Below are positions 51,044-60,807 of a DNA stretch of 64,000 nucleotides, piece by piece. Positions within the stretch are counted from its first letter, which is position 1, and each line of letters starts with the position of its first letter. Origin of the DNA: Streptococcus gallinaceus (GTDB taxonomy: Bacteria > Bacillota > Bacilli > Lactobacillales > Streptococcaceae). The position numbers and the translations under genes are program-made. The notes below the pieces were generated by a model that did no database searches, was not told where the DNA came from, and saw only the letters and a program-made list of their open reading frames with translations. Where the stretch lies: the NCBI RefSeq assembly GCF_024170225.1, contig NZ_JALJXU010000002.1:1-64000 (forward strand), in the 5' to 3' direction.

Positions 51044-51770
51044 TGCCATTATTTCCATCAAGGATTTACACAAGTATTATGGTGAAAATGAAGTTTTGAA
51101 AGGGATTGACCTAGACATTCAACAGGGAGAAGTGGTCGTTATTATCGGTCCTTCTGGCTCTGGGAAATCAACTTTCTTGCGTACCATGAATTTGCTAGAA
51201 GTTCCGACAAAGGGGACTGTGACATTTGAAGGTGTCGATATTACGGATAAGTCAAATGACATTTTCAAGATGCGAGAAAAAATGGGGATGGTTTTCCAAC
51301 AGTTTAATCTCTTCCCAAACATGACGGTTCTGAAAAATATCACCCTTTCACCAATCAAAACCAAGGGGATTTCAAAAGCGGATGCGGAAGCGAAGGCTCG
51401 GGAATTGTTGGAAACGGTAGGCTTGCCAGATAAGGCAGAAGCCTATCCACAAAGTTTGTCTGGTGGTCAGCAGCAACGGATTGCCATTGCTCGAGGTCTG
51501 GCCATGGATCCAGATGTCTTGCTCTTTGATGAACCAACTTCGGCCTTGGACCCAGAAATGGTTGGCGAAGTGCTGGCTGTTATGCAAAATTTGGCACGTT
51601 CAGGGATGACTATGGTTATCGTGACCCATGAAATGGGCTTTGCGCGTGAAGTGGCTGATCGGGTTATTTTCATGGATGGTGGCTATATCGTTGAAGAAGG
51701 CACACCTGAGCAAATCTTCGAATATACTCGTGAGGAACGGACTAAAGACTTTTTGTCCAAAGTATTGTAA
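51036..51770 (+). CDS. Polar amino-acid ABC transporter ATPase
   Basis: 244 residues, GlnQ-like. Walker [11 protein letters not shown]-loop V-F-Q-Q-F-N-L-F, signature L-S-G-G-Q-Q-Q-R and Walker B V-L-L-F-D-E-P are intact. Partners the permease just upstream to drive uptake of a polar amino acid, probably glutamine or glutamate. A terminator shared with brnQ follows. Confidence 0.94.
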   Translation: MSDAIISIKDLHKYYGENEVLKGIDLDIQQGEVVVIIGPSGSGKSTFLRTMNLLEVPTKGTVTFEGVDITDKSNDIFKMREKMGMVFQQFNLFPNMTVLKNITLSPIKTKGISKADAEAKARELLETVGLPDKAEAYPQSLSGGQQQRIAIARGLAMDPDVLLFDEPTSALDPEMVGEVLAVMQNLARSGMTMVIVTHEMGFAREVADRVIFMDGGYIVEEGTPEQIFEYTREERTKDFLSKVL

Positions 51771-51777
51771 TAATAAG

Positions 51778-51804
51778 AAAAAGGATAGACAGCTATCCTT
51801 TTTT
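51778..51804. terminator. Bidirectional terminator between the ABC operon and brnQ
   Basis: AAAAAGGATA-gacagc-TATCCTTTTT with A and T runs. Overlaps the last brnQ codons. Confidence 0.85.
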
Positions 51805-53169
51805 CTTACTATAGTGTAGCAAGAGAAGGCCACTTAGGTAGCCTATTAGAGTGAAGCAGATCCAGCCCAGTGAATAATTTCCTAGCGGGACCGTATTTCT
51901 GAAAAATTCTGTTAGTGTCTGGGGCAACTGGAAGAGATAGGTCAGTTCTGAAAGACTTTCAAGGGCATCATAGAGTGCTGGAAAGATTGTCAAGAATATA
52001 GTTGCCCGGTAGACGAGTGGGTGATTGTTGTAGAGTTTGCGGGTCAAAACTAAAAATATCAGGGCAATTGTCAGAGGGTAAAAGAGGTAGAGGACAGGAG
52101 TTGACCAACGGATGATGACATCCAAGCCTCCAAAGTAAAAACTAGCTGATAATAGTGTGAAAATCTGTGTCCATCTGACTTGAGATAGTCTAGGGTATAA
52201 CTTGTGGAAGTAGCTTGCGCTAGAGGTGATTAGACCGGTAGCGGTAGTTAGACAGGCAAGAAAAATCGCAATTCCAAGACAGACTTGTCCGATATTCCCC
52301 AAGAAAAATTGGGCAGTGTGGCTGAGAATCTGGCTGCCATTTACAGGGGCGCCGTTCTGAGTAAAGAGACCGACTTTCATGTAAAAAAGAGATTGGGAGG
52401 TTGCGCCGATTCGACCGATAAAGATATAGATAAAGGCCAACAATCCAATCGCAATTAGACCAGAAATGAGGGTGACTTTTGTGATGTCCGCCCGTTTTTT
52501 GATACCAAAAATCTTGTTTGCTTCGATGACCAATGAGGCAAAAATCAGAGAAGCGAGCGCATCCATTGTACCATAGCCTTGAATCAATCCAGCGATAAAA
52601 GGATGTGAAGAAAAGGCGAGGTTGATTGAGGTGCCCGCATCATAAGGGGTTCCAAGCTCACCAGCAGGGTGTAAAAATGAAGCAGCAATCAAAATAGTAA
52701 TAATAAGAATTAAACTGGGAGTCAAGTATTTTCCGATATTTTCGGCCAATTTTCTAGGATAAACAGCCAGTAAATAGGCCAGTCCAAAGAAGACGATGGC
52801 GTATCCAAGCTTGATAGGAAAACCAGTTCCTAATACAGGTGCAATCCCGATTGCAAATGAAGTGGCTCCGGTCCTCGGAATAGCAAAGAAGGGGCCAACC
52901 GCTAAGGAAAGGACAGCTGTGAAAAAGACAGCATACCATTTTGAAATAGGGTGTGCTAAGCTCTCCAGATCATGTACTCCTGAAGAAGCGACAGCCATGA
53001 CTCCAAGCAAGGGGAATGACACTCCTGTCAGGCAAAAACCTAGTATAGCAGCCCAAATCTTTTGCCCTGCATAAAGCCCAAGATAGGCGGGGTAAATCAA
53101 ATTTGCCGCTCCAAAAAAGAGGGCAAATAGCATAAAGCCAATAATAAAATAAACTCGTTTCGAGTACAT
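51793..53169 (-). CDS. brnQ: Branched-chain amino acid transporter BrnQ
   Basis: Sodium-coupled LIVCS carrier for leucine, isoleucine and valine, with about 12 helices. 458 residues from ATG 53169, chosen for the AAGGATGAAAGAG stretch before it; in-frame ATGs at 53178 and 53187 are alternatives. Family signs: F-G-A-A-N-L-I-Y-P-A-Y-L-G near the start and G-P-F-F-A-I-P-R-T-G-A-T-S-F. It is a single gene. Confidence 0.93.
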   Translation of the reverse strand: MYSKRVYFIIGFMLFALFFGAANLIYPAYLGLYAGQKIWAAILGFCLTGVSFPLLGVMAVASSGVHDLESLAHPISKWYAVFFTAVLSLAVGPFFAIPRTGATSFAIGIAPVLGTGFPIKLGYAIVFFGLAYLLAVYPRKLAENIGKYLTPSLILIITILIAASFLHPAGELGTPYDAGTSINLAFSSHPFIAGLIQGYGTMDALASLIFASLVIEANKIFGIKKRADITKVTLISGLIAIGLLAFIYIFIGRIGATSQSLFYMKVGLFTQNGAPVNGSQILSHTAQFFLGNIGQVCLGIAIFLACLTTATGLITSSASYFHKLYPRLSQVRWTQIFTLLSASFYFGGLDVIIRWSTPVLYLFYPLTIALIFLVLTRKLYNNHPLVYRATIFLTIFPALYDALESLSELTYLFQLPQTLTEFFRNTVPLGNYSLGWICFTLIGYLSGLLLLHYSKKKG

Positions 53170-53453
53170 CTCTTTCATCCTTTTCATATAGAATCATAAT
53201 CCGCATGATATTATACCGAATATAGGAAAAAAGAGCAAGGTTGACCCGATAATAGACGAATTTTACATATTTTACATTGCAAAAATATTCGGAGATTAAG
53301 TGGATGTGTCGACTTAAACAAGTATATCCTTTCTGCCTTTCTAGAAACTATCGTTTTTTACTTCCTCCAGCTCCAATATTTGAAAAAATTGAGCAGATAG
53401 TGGGGGATTATCCACAAATTTAGTATAATAGAAAGAAAAAAGAAGAGGTGCAT

Positions 53454-54305
53454 ATGGTAGTTATTGATGGTAAGGCGCTCGCAGCAAAAATGCAGGGACG
53501 ATTAGCAGAAAAAACAGCAAGCTTACAAGCAGAAACAGGTCAGATACCGGGTTTGGTCGTGATTTTGGTTGGGGAAAATCCAGCCAGCCAGGTTTATGTG
53601 CGAAATAAAGAGCGTTCGGCCTTGGCAGCGGGATTTCATAGCCAAGTGGTGCGTCTGCCAGAGAGCACTTCTGAAGCAGAATTGTTGGACGTTATCGCGC
53701 AGTACAATGCGGATAACAATTGGCACGGTATCCTGGTTCAGCTTCCATTGCCCGCTCATATTGATGAGGAAAAGGTGCTCCTAGCCATTGCTCCAGAAAA
53801 GGATGTCGACGGCTTCCACCCTATGAATATGGGGAAACTTTGGTCAGGGCATGCTGTCATGGTACCGTCTACCCCGGCAGGAATCATGGAAATGTTTAGG
53901 GAGTACCAGATTGACCTAGCGGGGAAAACGGCGGTGGTGATCGGACGTTCCAATATTGTTGGCAAGCCTATGGCGCAGCTATTATTGGATGCAAATGCTA
54001 CCGTGACTATTGCGCATTCTCGGACGAAAAATCTGGCTGAGGTTGCTAAACAAGCGGATATTTTGGTTGTGGCGATTGGTCGTGCTAAATTTGTCACCAA
54101 GGAATTTGTTAAAGAAGGAGCGGTTGTCATTGATGTCGGTATGAACCGTGATGAAAATGGCAAATTGTGTGGTGATGTGGATTTTGCTCAAGTCTCAGAA
54201 GTAGCCAGCCATATCACGCCTGTTCCTGGAGGAGTGGGCCCTATGACAATTACTATGCTTATGGAGCAAACCTATCAAGCTTGCAAACATAGCCTAAAAA
54301 AATAA
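53454..54305 (+). CDS. folD: Methylenetetrahydrofolate dehydrogenase/cyclohydrolase
   Basis: Bifunctional one-carbon enzyme that interconverts 5,10-methylene- and 10-formyl-THF using NADP. 283 residues from ATG 53454 (AGAAGAGG upstream; a GTG at 53448 is also in frame). Catalytic Y-V-R-N-K near residue 50, [20 protein letters not shown], and the end P-G-G-V-G-P-M-T are intact. TATAAT at 53424-53429. Confidence 0.96.
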   Translation: MVVIDGKALAAKMQGRLAEKTASLQAETGQIPGLVVILVGENPASQVYVRNKERSALAAGFHSQVVRLPESTSEAELLDVIAQYNADNNWHGILVQLPLPAHIDEEKVLLAIAPEKDVDGFHPMNMGKLWSGHAVMVPSTPAGIMEMFREYQIDLAGKTAVVIGRSNIVGKPMAQLLLDANATVTIAHSRTKNLAEVAKQADILVVAIGRAKFVTKEFVKEGAVVIDVGMNRDENGKLCGDVDFAQVSEVASHITPVPGGVGPMTITMLMEQTYQACKHSLKK

Positions 54306-54385
54306 AATCAGCCTCAAGACCGATGAGAAAAAATAGTGGAGAAGGTATACTAATATCAATCCTAAATATTTTTCATAATCTCCTT

Positions 54386-54418
54386 GAAAGCACCGTTGTG
54401 AAACGGTGTTTTCTTTTT
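54386..54418 (+). terminator. Intrinsic terminator between folD and the sugar-regulator gene
   Basis: GAAAGCACCGTT-gtga-AACGGTGTTTTC followed by TTTTT. Confidence 0.75.
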
Positions 54419-54445
54419 GGTAAAATGAAACTGTTTATAGACACA

Positions 54446-54459
54446 TGAAAACGTTTGTA
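54446..54459 (+). promoter_or_regulatory. LacI-family/cre-like operator before the sugar regulator
   Basis: TGAAAACGTTTGTA matches the LacI/CcpA consensus TGWAANCGNTNWCA at all but one position and shares the AAAACGTTT core with the operator at 55555-55568. It may be bound by CcpA or by the adjacent regulator itself. Confidence 0.65.
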
Positions 54460-54495
54460 GTAAAATGTGTGAAAAGCAATAGAAAGGAACCTCAT

Positions 54496-55482
54496 ATGGT
54501 CTCAGGGAAAAATGCAACCATAAAAGATGTCGCCAAGGAAGCAGGAGTGTCTGTCAGTGCAGTTTCAAAAGTTTTTAATAATTACGGTGATATTGGTGAA
54601 GAAACGAGACAAAAAGTAGTAGAAGCAGCTAGAAAACTGGACTATATCCCTAATCAGGCTGCTCGAAAGCTCTCCAGCAAACATAAAAAAATTATTGCAT
54701 TAATACTAAGTGGATTGAAGGTTGAAAAAGGTGTAACAATGCCTTTTGAAATTTTAACAGGTGTTAGTCATTATTTGGATGAGACGGACTACGAGTTTGT
54801 ATTTTACGGAACAACGACGAAAAAACAGAAAGAAAAGTCCCTTAAACAATTTTGTGCAGAGCATAGCATATCAGGACTATTGATTCAGGGGTTAAAGACA
54901 ACAGATCCGTATTATCAGGAATTAAAAGACTTTACATTACCAACCGTAGCGATTGATCTACAGGTGGGAAATGGGGCTATCTCAACTATCTCTATTGACA
55001 ATCAGCAGGCAGCAGCTGAGGTGACCGAGCGATTGCAACAAGCTGGATATGCAAATATACTTTTTTTGAATGGGACAAAACAAGATGAAGTGTCACAAAA
55101 ACGTGAGGCTGGTTACCGCTCCAAAGTAAAACAACCTAGAGTTGTGTATGCACATTTCTCTGAAGAGGAAGCATTTCACTATGTTAACCAATTAGAAAAT
55201 ATTGAAGAAATTGATGCGATATTTGCTGCGAGCGACCTGATGGCCATTGGAGTTTTAAAGGCTTTGCGTGAGAGGGAAATAAGTTCATCTCCTGCTGTAG
55301 TTGGATTTGATGACATGGCCTTAGCAAACTATGTTACACCGAGTCTAACCACTGTACGTCAGGATATAGAGGTCATGTCTAGACAAGCTGTGCGGGACTT
55401 ATTGGCTCAAATAGAGAATAATAAAGTAACTCATCGATTATTGCCTTATGAGATTATTGTTCGAGATAGTGCAAAAATATAA
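54496..55482 (+). CDS. LacI-family transcriptional regulator of the disaccharide locus
   Basis: 328 residues from ATG 54496 (AAAGGAAC upstream; the frame is open to 54445). The LacI HTH is A-T-I-K-D-V-A-K-E-A-G-V-S-V-S-A-V-S-K-V, with the hinge helix N-Q-A-A-R-K-L-S. A periplasmic-binding-like effector domain follows (about 65-328). It is placed directly before the GH65/ABC genes and most likely represses them until the sugar or a phosphorylated product binds. Confidence 0.9.
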   Translation: MVSGKNATIKDVAKEAGVSVSAVSKVFNNYGDIGEETRQKVVEAARKLDYIPNQAARKLSSKHKKIIALILSGLKVEKGVTMPFEILTGVSHYLDETDYEFVFYGTTTKKQKEKSLKQFCAEHSISGLLIQGLKTTDPYYQELKDFTLPTVAIDLQVGNGAISTISIDNQQAAAEVTERLQQAGYANILFLNGTKQDEVSQKREAGYRSKVKQPRVVYAHFSEEEAFHYVNQLENIEEIDAIFAASDLMAIGVLKALREREISSSPAVVGFDDMALANYVTPSLTTVRQDIEVMSRQAVRDLLAQIENNKVTHRLLPYEIIVRDSAKI

Positions 55483-55516
55483 AATGCAAGAAAAATAAAA
55501 AGTCTTGCATTTTTTT
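55483..55516 (+). terminator. Intrinsic terminator after the LacI-type gene
   Basis: AATGCAAGA and TCTTGCATT form the stem, followed by TTTTT. Confidence 0.85.
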
Positions 55517-55517
55517 C

Positions 55518-55568
55518 TTGACAAATGTATGCGCTTGCAGTAAAATATAGCCAACTAAAACGTTTTAG
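55518..55568 (+). promoter_or_regulatory. Promoter and operators of the disaccharide operon
   Basis: TTGACA (55518-55523), 17-bp spacer, TAAAAT (55541-55546). TGTATGCGCTTGCA (55526-55539) in the spacer is a cre-like half-match. CTAAAACGTTTTAG (55555-55568) is a perfect 14-bp palindrome over the start point, a good LacI-type operator. Confidence 0.8.
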
Positions 55569-55581
55569 AAGGGGTTTCGAA

Positions 55582-55977
55582 ATGAAGAAATTATTATTTC
55601 TACAGCGCATTTTAGCTAGTATGATTGATTTGATGATTGTCTATCTACCATTTGAATTTTTAACTTTGATTTTATTTCAAGGTAAAAATATAAATGGCAT
55701 TTGGCTCATACATATCCTGTTTGTTCTGTACAACACTTTAGCGTGTGTGTATTTCAACGGTCAGACCTTGGGGAAATATTTTGCGGGGTTAAAAGTTACT
55801 CCAGTATCAAATTCAGTAGCTGAAATGGGACAAAGAGAGGTGGCAAAATTGCTCTACTTTGTTCCCCATGGTGGAATAGTCTTTATGCTTATTTCAGTTC
55901 TATGCTATGTTCGAAAAGGTAAGTTTTTACATGATATGATTGGTAAAAGCGAGGTGGTTGTGATTGGAAAACATTAA
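55582..55977 (+). CDS. RDD-family membrane protein
   Basis: 131 residues from ATG 55582 (AGAAGGGG upstream; the frame is open to 55525 through the promoter). It fits the RDD family (L-Q-R-I-L-A-S-M-I-D-L-M-I at the start, G-Q-T-L-G-K-Y-F-A-G-L-K-V in the middle, L-H-D-M-I-G near the end), with three helices. The role is unknown; it is the first gene of the disaccharide operon. Confidence 0.85.
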   Translation: MKKLLFLQRILASMIDLMIVYLPFEFLTLILFQGKNINGIWLIHILFVLYNTLACVYFNGQTLGKYFAGLKVTPVSNSVAEMGQREVAKLLYFVPHGGIVFMLISVLCYVRKGKFLHDMIGKSEVVVIGKH

Positions 55978-56215
55978 AACTCTTCCCTTACTTATTTCTT
56001 TTGTAGCAATTATTACGATTGTTTACTTCCTTGCTTGGTATTGCAGAGATGAGTATAGCATCAAGAAACCATTCTTACTCTATTGTGTATTTGGAGGAGC
56101 ATGGTGTGTTGCAAGTTTGTTTTTCCGAGTTCAGTTTTTCTTGGCTTTGGGATTGTTTTTCTTTGGTTTTATTGTCATGATTTTTAGAAATCAACATTAT
56201 TTTGATAAGGAGTAA
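55964..56215 (+). CDS. Small membrane protein, unknown function
   Basis: 83 residues from TTG 55964, which overlaps the RDD gene by 14 bp (GAGG upstream). Two or three hydrophobic helices: about 6-24, 36-52 and 54-72. No family is recognised. It precedes the GH65 gene by 8 bp. Confidence 0.65.
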   Translation: MENIKTLPLLISFVAIITIVYFLAWYCRDEYSIKKPFLLYCVFGGAWCVASLFFRVQFFLALGLFFFGFIVMIFRNQHYFDKE

Positions 56216-56223
56216 AAAAGTAA

Positions 56224-58539
56224 ATGTCAACGTTAATGCACTACAGTCCAGATAATCTCTGGCAAATCGAGCAACGAGGTTTTAATGAAAATTTCCTTGG
56301 TAAGACCGAGAGTATCATGGTACTCGGAAACGGTTATCTCGCAACTAGAAGTAGCGAAGAAGAGTCTTATGTAGGGGAGGTTCGCGACACATTTGTAGCA
56401 GGGACATTCAATGCCTTTGATGAAAATGAAGTGACTGAGTTACCAAATGTTCCAGATATGTTGGGAATGAATTTTCAACTGAATGGGCAGAAACTTTCCC
56501 TTATTCAAGGAAAAGTCAGCGACTACGTTAAAACTTTGAATTTGCAAACAGGAGAGTTGAAACGTGAATTTATTTGGGAAAAAGAAGATGTAAAAGTGAA
56601 ATTCACCTTCCGTCGCTTCGTCTCAAAAGCACGTCGGCATTTCTTTGCTAGCCAGGTGACTCTTGACAATCTCACAGATCAGAACTTGGTAGTAAAAGTG
56701 CGTTCAGGAATCAATGGACAACTTTCAAACGAAGGAAGTCAACATTTCACAGACGGCGAAAAAGGCTTGATGGATGGGCGTTATATCCAAATGATGCCAG
56801 TCACAACACAAAGTAAGATTCAATTTGTGCAAACGACTGAGCATAAATTTGAGGGAGTTTCCTTAACGGAGTCTCGTCCAGAAACGACTCGTCGCGGATT
56901 TCTAATGAACTACGCCTTTACTCTAGCTGGAAATGAAAAAACGACTTTTGAAAAGCGTTCGTCTATCTATACTTCTATTGATAATGACTTAGAAAATCAT
57001 GAAGTAGGAGTTATGCGGAAAGTTGCAGTTGCAGAGTTGATTGGATTGGAAAATCTGACTTTCGACCAACTTTTAGCAGAATCTACCCAAGAATGGAAAG
57101 GCGTTTGGGAGAAGCATCCAATTACTATTCAAAGTACAGATTTTAGAGATCAATTGGCAATCCGATTTGCCCAATACCATTTGCATGTGATGACACCAGC
57201 CCACGATGAACGGATGAACATCGGTGCTAAGGGGATGTCAGGTGAGGGCTATAAGGGACATACTTTCTGGGATACAGAAATTTTTATGCTGCCTTACTTT
57301 AGTTTTACACATCCAGAAATTGCCAAATCTTTGGTAACTTACCGTTATCTCGGATTGGATGGAGCTCATAAAAAGGCGGCCAGCAATGGCTATGTTGGTG
57401 CTCAGTATCCATGGGAAGCCGCTTGGCCAACGGACGGGGAAGTAACACCAGTTTGGGGTGCGGCGGATATCGTGACAGGGCAAGCAACAAAAATCTGGTC
57501 TGGATTTATTGAACAGCATATCACATCGGACGTTGCCTTCGGTGTCAAGCAATACTTGGATGTTACAGGAGATCAAGCTTTTGCCGATGAAAAAGGTTAC
57601 GAGCTACTGGTAGATACAGCTAAATTCTGGGCTAGTCGCTTGGAGTACAATGCGGAGAAAGATTACTACGAAATCCGCGATGTCATCGGTCCAGATGAGT
57701 ACAAGGAGCATGTTAATAATAACAGTTACACCAACTATACTGCACATTGGAACATGGTCTATGCCACAAACTTAATTGAAGAATTAGAGACAAATCGTCC
57801 AGAAATCTATGCTCGTTTGGCTGATAAATTTGACTTGCCAGACTTGGTAGCCACATTAAAAGAAAAAGCTGCCAAAATTTTCTTACCTCAGCCTACAGAA
57901 GAGGGGATTATTCCTCAGGATGATAGTTACTTGAGTAAGAAAATTCTGGATTTATCTAAGTACAAAGAAGCAGACGGTGTTGACTCGCTCTTCCATGATT
58001 ACAATTTAGAGCAAGTTAATCAGATGCAAATTACTAAGCAGGCAGATGTTCTCTTGTTACTGCTCTTGTTTGAAGGTCTTTTTGAAAAGGAACTCAAAGA
58101 GAAAAACTTTGATTATTATGAGCCCAAAACAACTCACGATAGTTCACTCAGTTTGTCTACTCATGCTATCTTATCCGCTGATTTAGGAAAATTGGATAAG
58201 TCCTATAACTTCTTCAAACAAGCTAGTAACATTGATATGGGTGAGTACATGAAGTCTTCTGATCCAGGTATTCATGCAGCCAGTCTGGGAGGTATTTGGC
58301 AAATGGTCGTTTTTGGATATGGCGGTGTCCGTATTGTCAATGGTCAGTTGCGCATTGAACCTCATTTACCAAAAGAATGGACTAGCTTGACATTTGGATT
58401 TGATTACCAAGGTCAAGAGATTACTGTTGAAGTAGATCAAGAAAAAGCAAAATTGACTAAATCTCAAGGCTCAGCGGTAGAATTCCTATTTAGAGGTCAA
58501 GTCTACCAACTTACAAATTCGTTCACAATTAATTTATAA
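56224..58539 (+). CDS. Glycoside hydrolase family 65 phosphorylase (first copy)
   Basis: 771 residues with the full GH65 layout: an N-terminal beta-sandwich (about 1-270), a catalytic (alpha/alpha)6 barrel (about 320-690) and a C-terminal sheet. The general acid Glu492 lies in I-G-P-D-E-Y-K-E-H-V-N-N-N. The substrate-loop segment G-H-T-F-W-D-T-E and the phosphate-site H-D-S-S-L-S are present. GH65 enzymes split alpha-glucobioses with phosphate (maltose, trehalose, kojibiose, nigerose) to glucose and beta-glucose 1-phosphate. Which sugar is not told by the sequence. Confidence 0.9.
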   Translation: MSTLMHYSPDNLWQIEQRGFNENFLGKTESIMVLGNGYLATRSSEEESYVGEVRDTFVAGTFNAFDENEVTELPNVPDMLGMNFQLNGQKLSLIQGKVSDYVKTLNLQTGELKREFIWEKEDVKVKFTFRRFVSKARRHFFASQVTLDNLTDQNLVVKVRSGINGQLSNEGSQHFTDGEKGLMDGRYIQMMPVTTQSKIQFVQTTEHKFEGVSLTESRPETTRRGFLMNYAFTLAGNEKTTFEKRSSIYTSIDNDLENHEVGVMRKVAVAELIGLENLTFDQLLAESTQEWKGVWEKHPITIQSTDFRDQLAIRFAQYHLHVMTPAHDERMNIGAKGMSGEGYKGHTFWDTEIFMLPYFSFTHPEIAKSLVTYRYLGLDGAHKKAASNGYVGAQYPWEAAWPTDGEVTPVWGAADIVTGQATKIWSGFIEQHITSDVAFGVKQYLDVTGDQAFADEKGYELLVDTAKFWASRLEYNAEKDYYEIRDVIGPDEYKEHVNNNSYTNYTAHWNMVYATNLIEELETNRPEIYARLADKFDLPDLVATLKEKAAKIFLPQPTEEGIIPQDDSYLSKKILDLSKYKEADGVDSLFHDYNLEQVNQMQITKQADVLLLLLLFEGLFEKELKEKNFDYYEPKTTHDSSLSLSTHAILSADLGKLDKSYNFFKQASNIDMGEYMKSSDPGIHAASLGGIWQMVVFGYGGVRIVNGQLRIEPHLPKEWTSLTFGFDYQGQEITVEVDQEKAKLTKSQGSAVEFLFRGQVYQLTNSFTINL

Positions 58540-58557
58540 AATCTAGGAGGATTTTTT

Positions 58558-59817
58558 ATGAAAACTTGGAAAAAGGTAATGGCTGCGGGTGCAGTCGTAT
58601 TGACTGCTTCAACTTTAGTTGCATGTGCAGGTGGATCTTCAAAATCATCTGATTCAAAAACCTTGACAATTGGTTATTGGAAAGGTAGCGATACAGAAAA
58701 TGCTGCGCTTAACAAATTGATCAAACAATTTGAAAAAGACAATGGAGTGAAAATTGAGTCAAAAGTCTATACTGACATCACAACTCAGTTGCCAACTGAC
58801 TTAGCAAGCGGAACTGCTCCCGATGTATTTTATATTGACTCAAGCTTCTATCCATACTTACAAAAAGAAGGTGTCTTGAACGACTTGTCTAAAGTTATCG
58901 ATAAGGACGATTTCTATTCAACCATTGCATCTGCGTTTGAGACAGACGGAAAAATTTATGCAGCCCCTAAAGATGTGTCAACATTGGCGCTTTATGTAAA
59001 TAAATCTATCTTTGAAAAAGCAGGTTTGAATGTAGCGGATGTACCAAAATCATATGAAGATTTCATTAAATGGGCACCGGCAGCACAAGCTAAAATCGAT
59101 GCCGCATATGGTGCAGGTAACGTCTACCTCATGAACTTCAATGCGGACTTAGCTCGTAACTGGCAATTCATTGTAGCAGACGGACAAAATCCAATCAAAG
59201 AAGATGGTACAGTCAATGTTTCAAATGAAAAAATTGCTAAGAATTTAAAAATAGCCTTGGATCTATTCAATACAGGTGCCGTTGTAACACCACAACAAAT
59301 TGGTGCGGGTGATGAAGGGGCAGGATTTGGTACAGGTAAATTCGCCCTAGTTCTCTCAGGAAACTGGAATTATAAAGTATTCCAAGAACAATACAAAGAT
59401 CTAGACTTTGAAATCGTTCCCAATATGAGTTTCCTTGGTGAGCAAAAAACAATGGAATTTACAGTTGGTTGGGGTGAATACAAAGATACAGACTCTAAAA
59501 AATTGGCAGACAAATGGATCCAATTTGTATCTGGTAAAGAAGGAATGTCAACTTGGACAGAAGGAGTTGGGACTTTAGCAACTCGTCCAGATGTTGCAGA
59601 AGGTTCTAAATTCTTGGCAGACAATCCACGTCTCAAAGTTCACCAAGATGCGATTGAATACGCAATTGCGTGGCAAGATGGTACTAATTTGACAACCTTA
59701 GTAAGTTCATATGGTAACTTTATCTCAGATGCTTTCAAGAAGGGTGCGACAGAAGCTGATTTAACAAAAGCATTGAAACAAATTGATGAAGATGCTAACA
59801 GTAAAATTAGTAAGTAA
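58558..59817 (+). CDS. Sugar ABC transporter substrate-binding lipoprotein
   Basis: 419 residues of the family-1 (MalE-like) extracellular solute-binding proteins. Lipobox L-V-A-C with Cys23, then a two-lobed fold. AGGAGG precedes the ATG. A GC-rich hairpin behind it probably gives it more mRNA than the permeases. It should capture the disaccharide cut by the GH65 enzymes. Confidence 0.93.
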   Translation: MKTWKKVMAAGAVVLTASTLVACAGGSSKSSDSKTLTIGYWKGSDTENAALNKLIKQFEKDNGVKIESKVYTDITTQLPTDLASGTAPDVFYIDSSFYPYLQKEGVLNDLSKVIDKDDFYSTIASAFETDGKIYAAPKDVSTLALYVNKSIFEKAGLNVADVPKSYEDFIKWAPAAQAKIDAAYGAGNVYLMNFNADLARNWQFIVADGQNPIKEDGTVNVSNEKIAKNLKIALDLFNTGAVVTPQQIGAGDEGAGFGTGKFALVLSGNWNYKVFQEQYKDLDFEIVPNMSFLGEQKTMEFTVGWGEYKDTDSKKLADKWIQFVSGKEGMSTWTEGVGTLATRPDVAEGSKFLADNPRLKVHQDAIEYAIAWQDGTNLTTLVSSYGNFISDAFKKGATEADLTKALKQIDEDANSKISK

Positions 59818-59830
59818 GTCAGTTTTAAAG

Positions 59831-59860
59831 AAGAGGGTGGGAAACTCCCCCTTTCTTTTT
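59831..59860 (+). terminator. Partial attenuator between binding protein and permeases
   Basis: GAGGGTGGG-aaa-CTCCCCC imperfect hairpin followed by TTTCTTTTT. Leaky ends of this type let binding protein exceed permease. Confidence 0.5.
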
Positions 59861-59883
59861 AGATAAAGCAATTTTGGAGAAAT

Positions 59884-60807
59884 ATGATGGCAACAGCGAA
59901 ACCAAAGTCCAATAAAAGACACGTAGAGGAAATGATCCAAGGGTATGGATTTCTAGCTCCAGCTTTATTGGTCATCTTTGTCTTTTTCATTCTATCCATT
60001 CTTTTTGCGATTTATTTGACATTTCATAATGTTAATTTGATTGCCCACACTTATGAATGGAATAATTTTAAAAACTATCACAATATCCTAGGTGATAAGC
60101 AACTGATTCGCGCACTGCAAAACACAGTTTTTTTTGCTTTGATTGTAGTTCCTGCACAGACAGTGATAGCACTGATTATGGCATATGTATTAGCAAATCG
60201 TGATGTGAAAGGGAAGAAGCTATTTCGTTTGATTTACTTCCTGCCTACACTGACAAGTTCTGCGGCCTTGACCTTAATTTTCATGTTTATCTTTAATCAA
60301 AATGGTCCGATTAACCAAATGTTGCTCAATATGCACTTGATTCATACGCCAATAAACTTTATCAATGATACCAATTGGACATTGAAGGTTATTATGGTCA
60401 TGAACATTTGGTCAACAGTACCTTACTTTATGACCATTTACCTAGCTTCTTTGGTGGATTTACCCTATTCACTCTATGAAGCAGCAGAGATTGACGGGGC
60501 GAATACATTTGAGAAATTACGCTATATCACCGTTCCCTATCTTCGTCCAATTACAACTTATGTACTGTTGGCAGGGATTATTGGGACTTTTCAGATGTTT
60601 GACCAATCCTATATCTTTTCAGGAGGTACTGGAGGGCCAGCAAACTCTACCTTGACAGTTTCGCTTTTGATTTACCAATATGCATTTGGGCAAAATAATC
60701 AAATGGGCTATGCAGCAGTTCTTGCCTTGCTTCTTGCTGTGATTATCTTTATCGTGACACGAATTGCTGAAAAATTAAATGGAGGTAACGGTCTTGAAAA
60801 CAACTAA
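59884..60807 (+). CDS. Sugar ABC transporter permease (MalF-like)
   Basis: 307 residues, six helices, EAA loop Y-E-A-A-E-I-D-G-A-N-T-F-E-K-L. It is the first of two permeases that form the channel. Two ATG codons in a row are possible starts. It overlaps the second permease gene. Confidence 0.93.
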   Translation: MMATAKPKSNKRHVEEMIQGYGFLAPALLVIFVFFILSILFAIYLTFHNVNLIAHTYEWNNFKNYHNILGDKQLIRALQNTVFFALIVVPAQTVIALIMAYVLANRDVKGKKLFRLIYFLPTLTSSAALTLIFMFIFNQNGPINQMLLNMHLIHTPINFINDTNWTLKVIMVMNIWSTVPYFMTIYLASLVDLPYSLYEAAEIDGANTFEKLRYITVPYLRPITTYVLLAGIIGTFQMFDQSYIFSGGTGGPANSTLTVSLLIYQYAFGQNNQMGYAAVLALLLAVIIFIVTRIAEKLNGGNGLENN

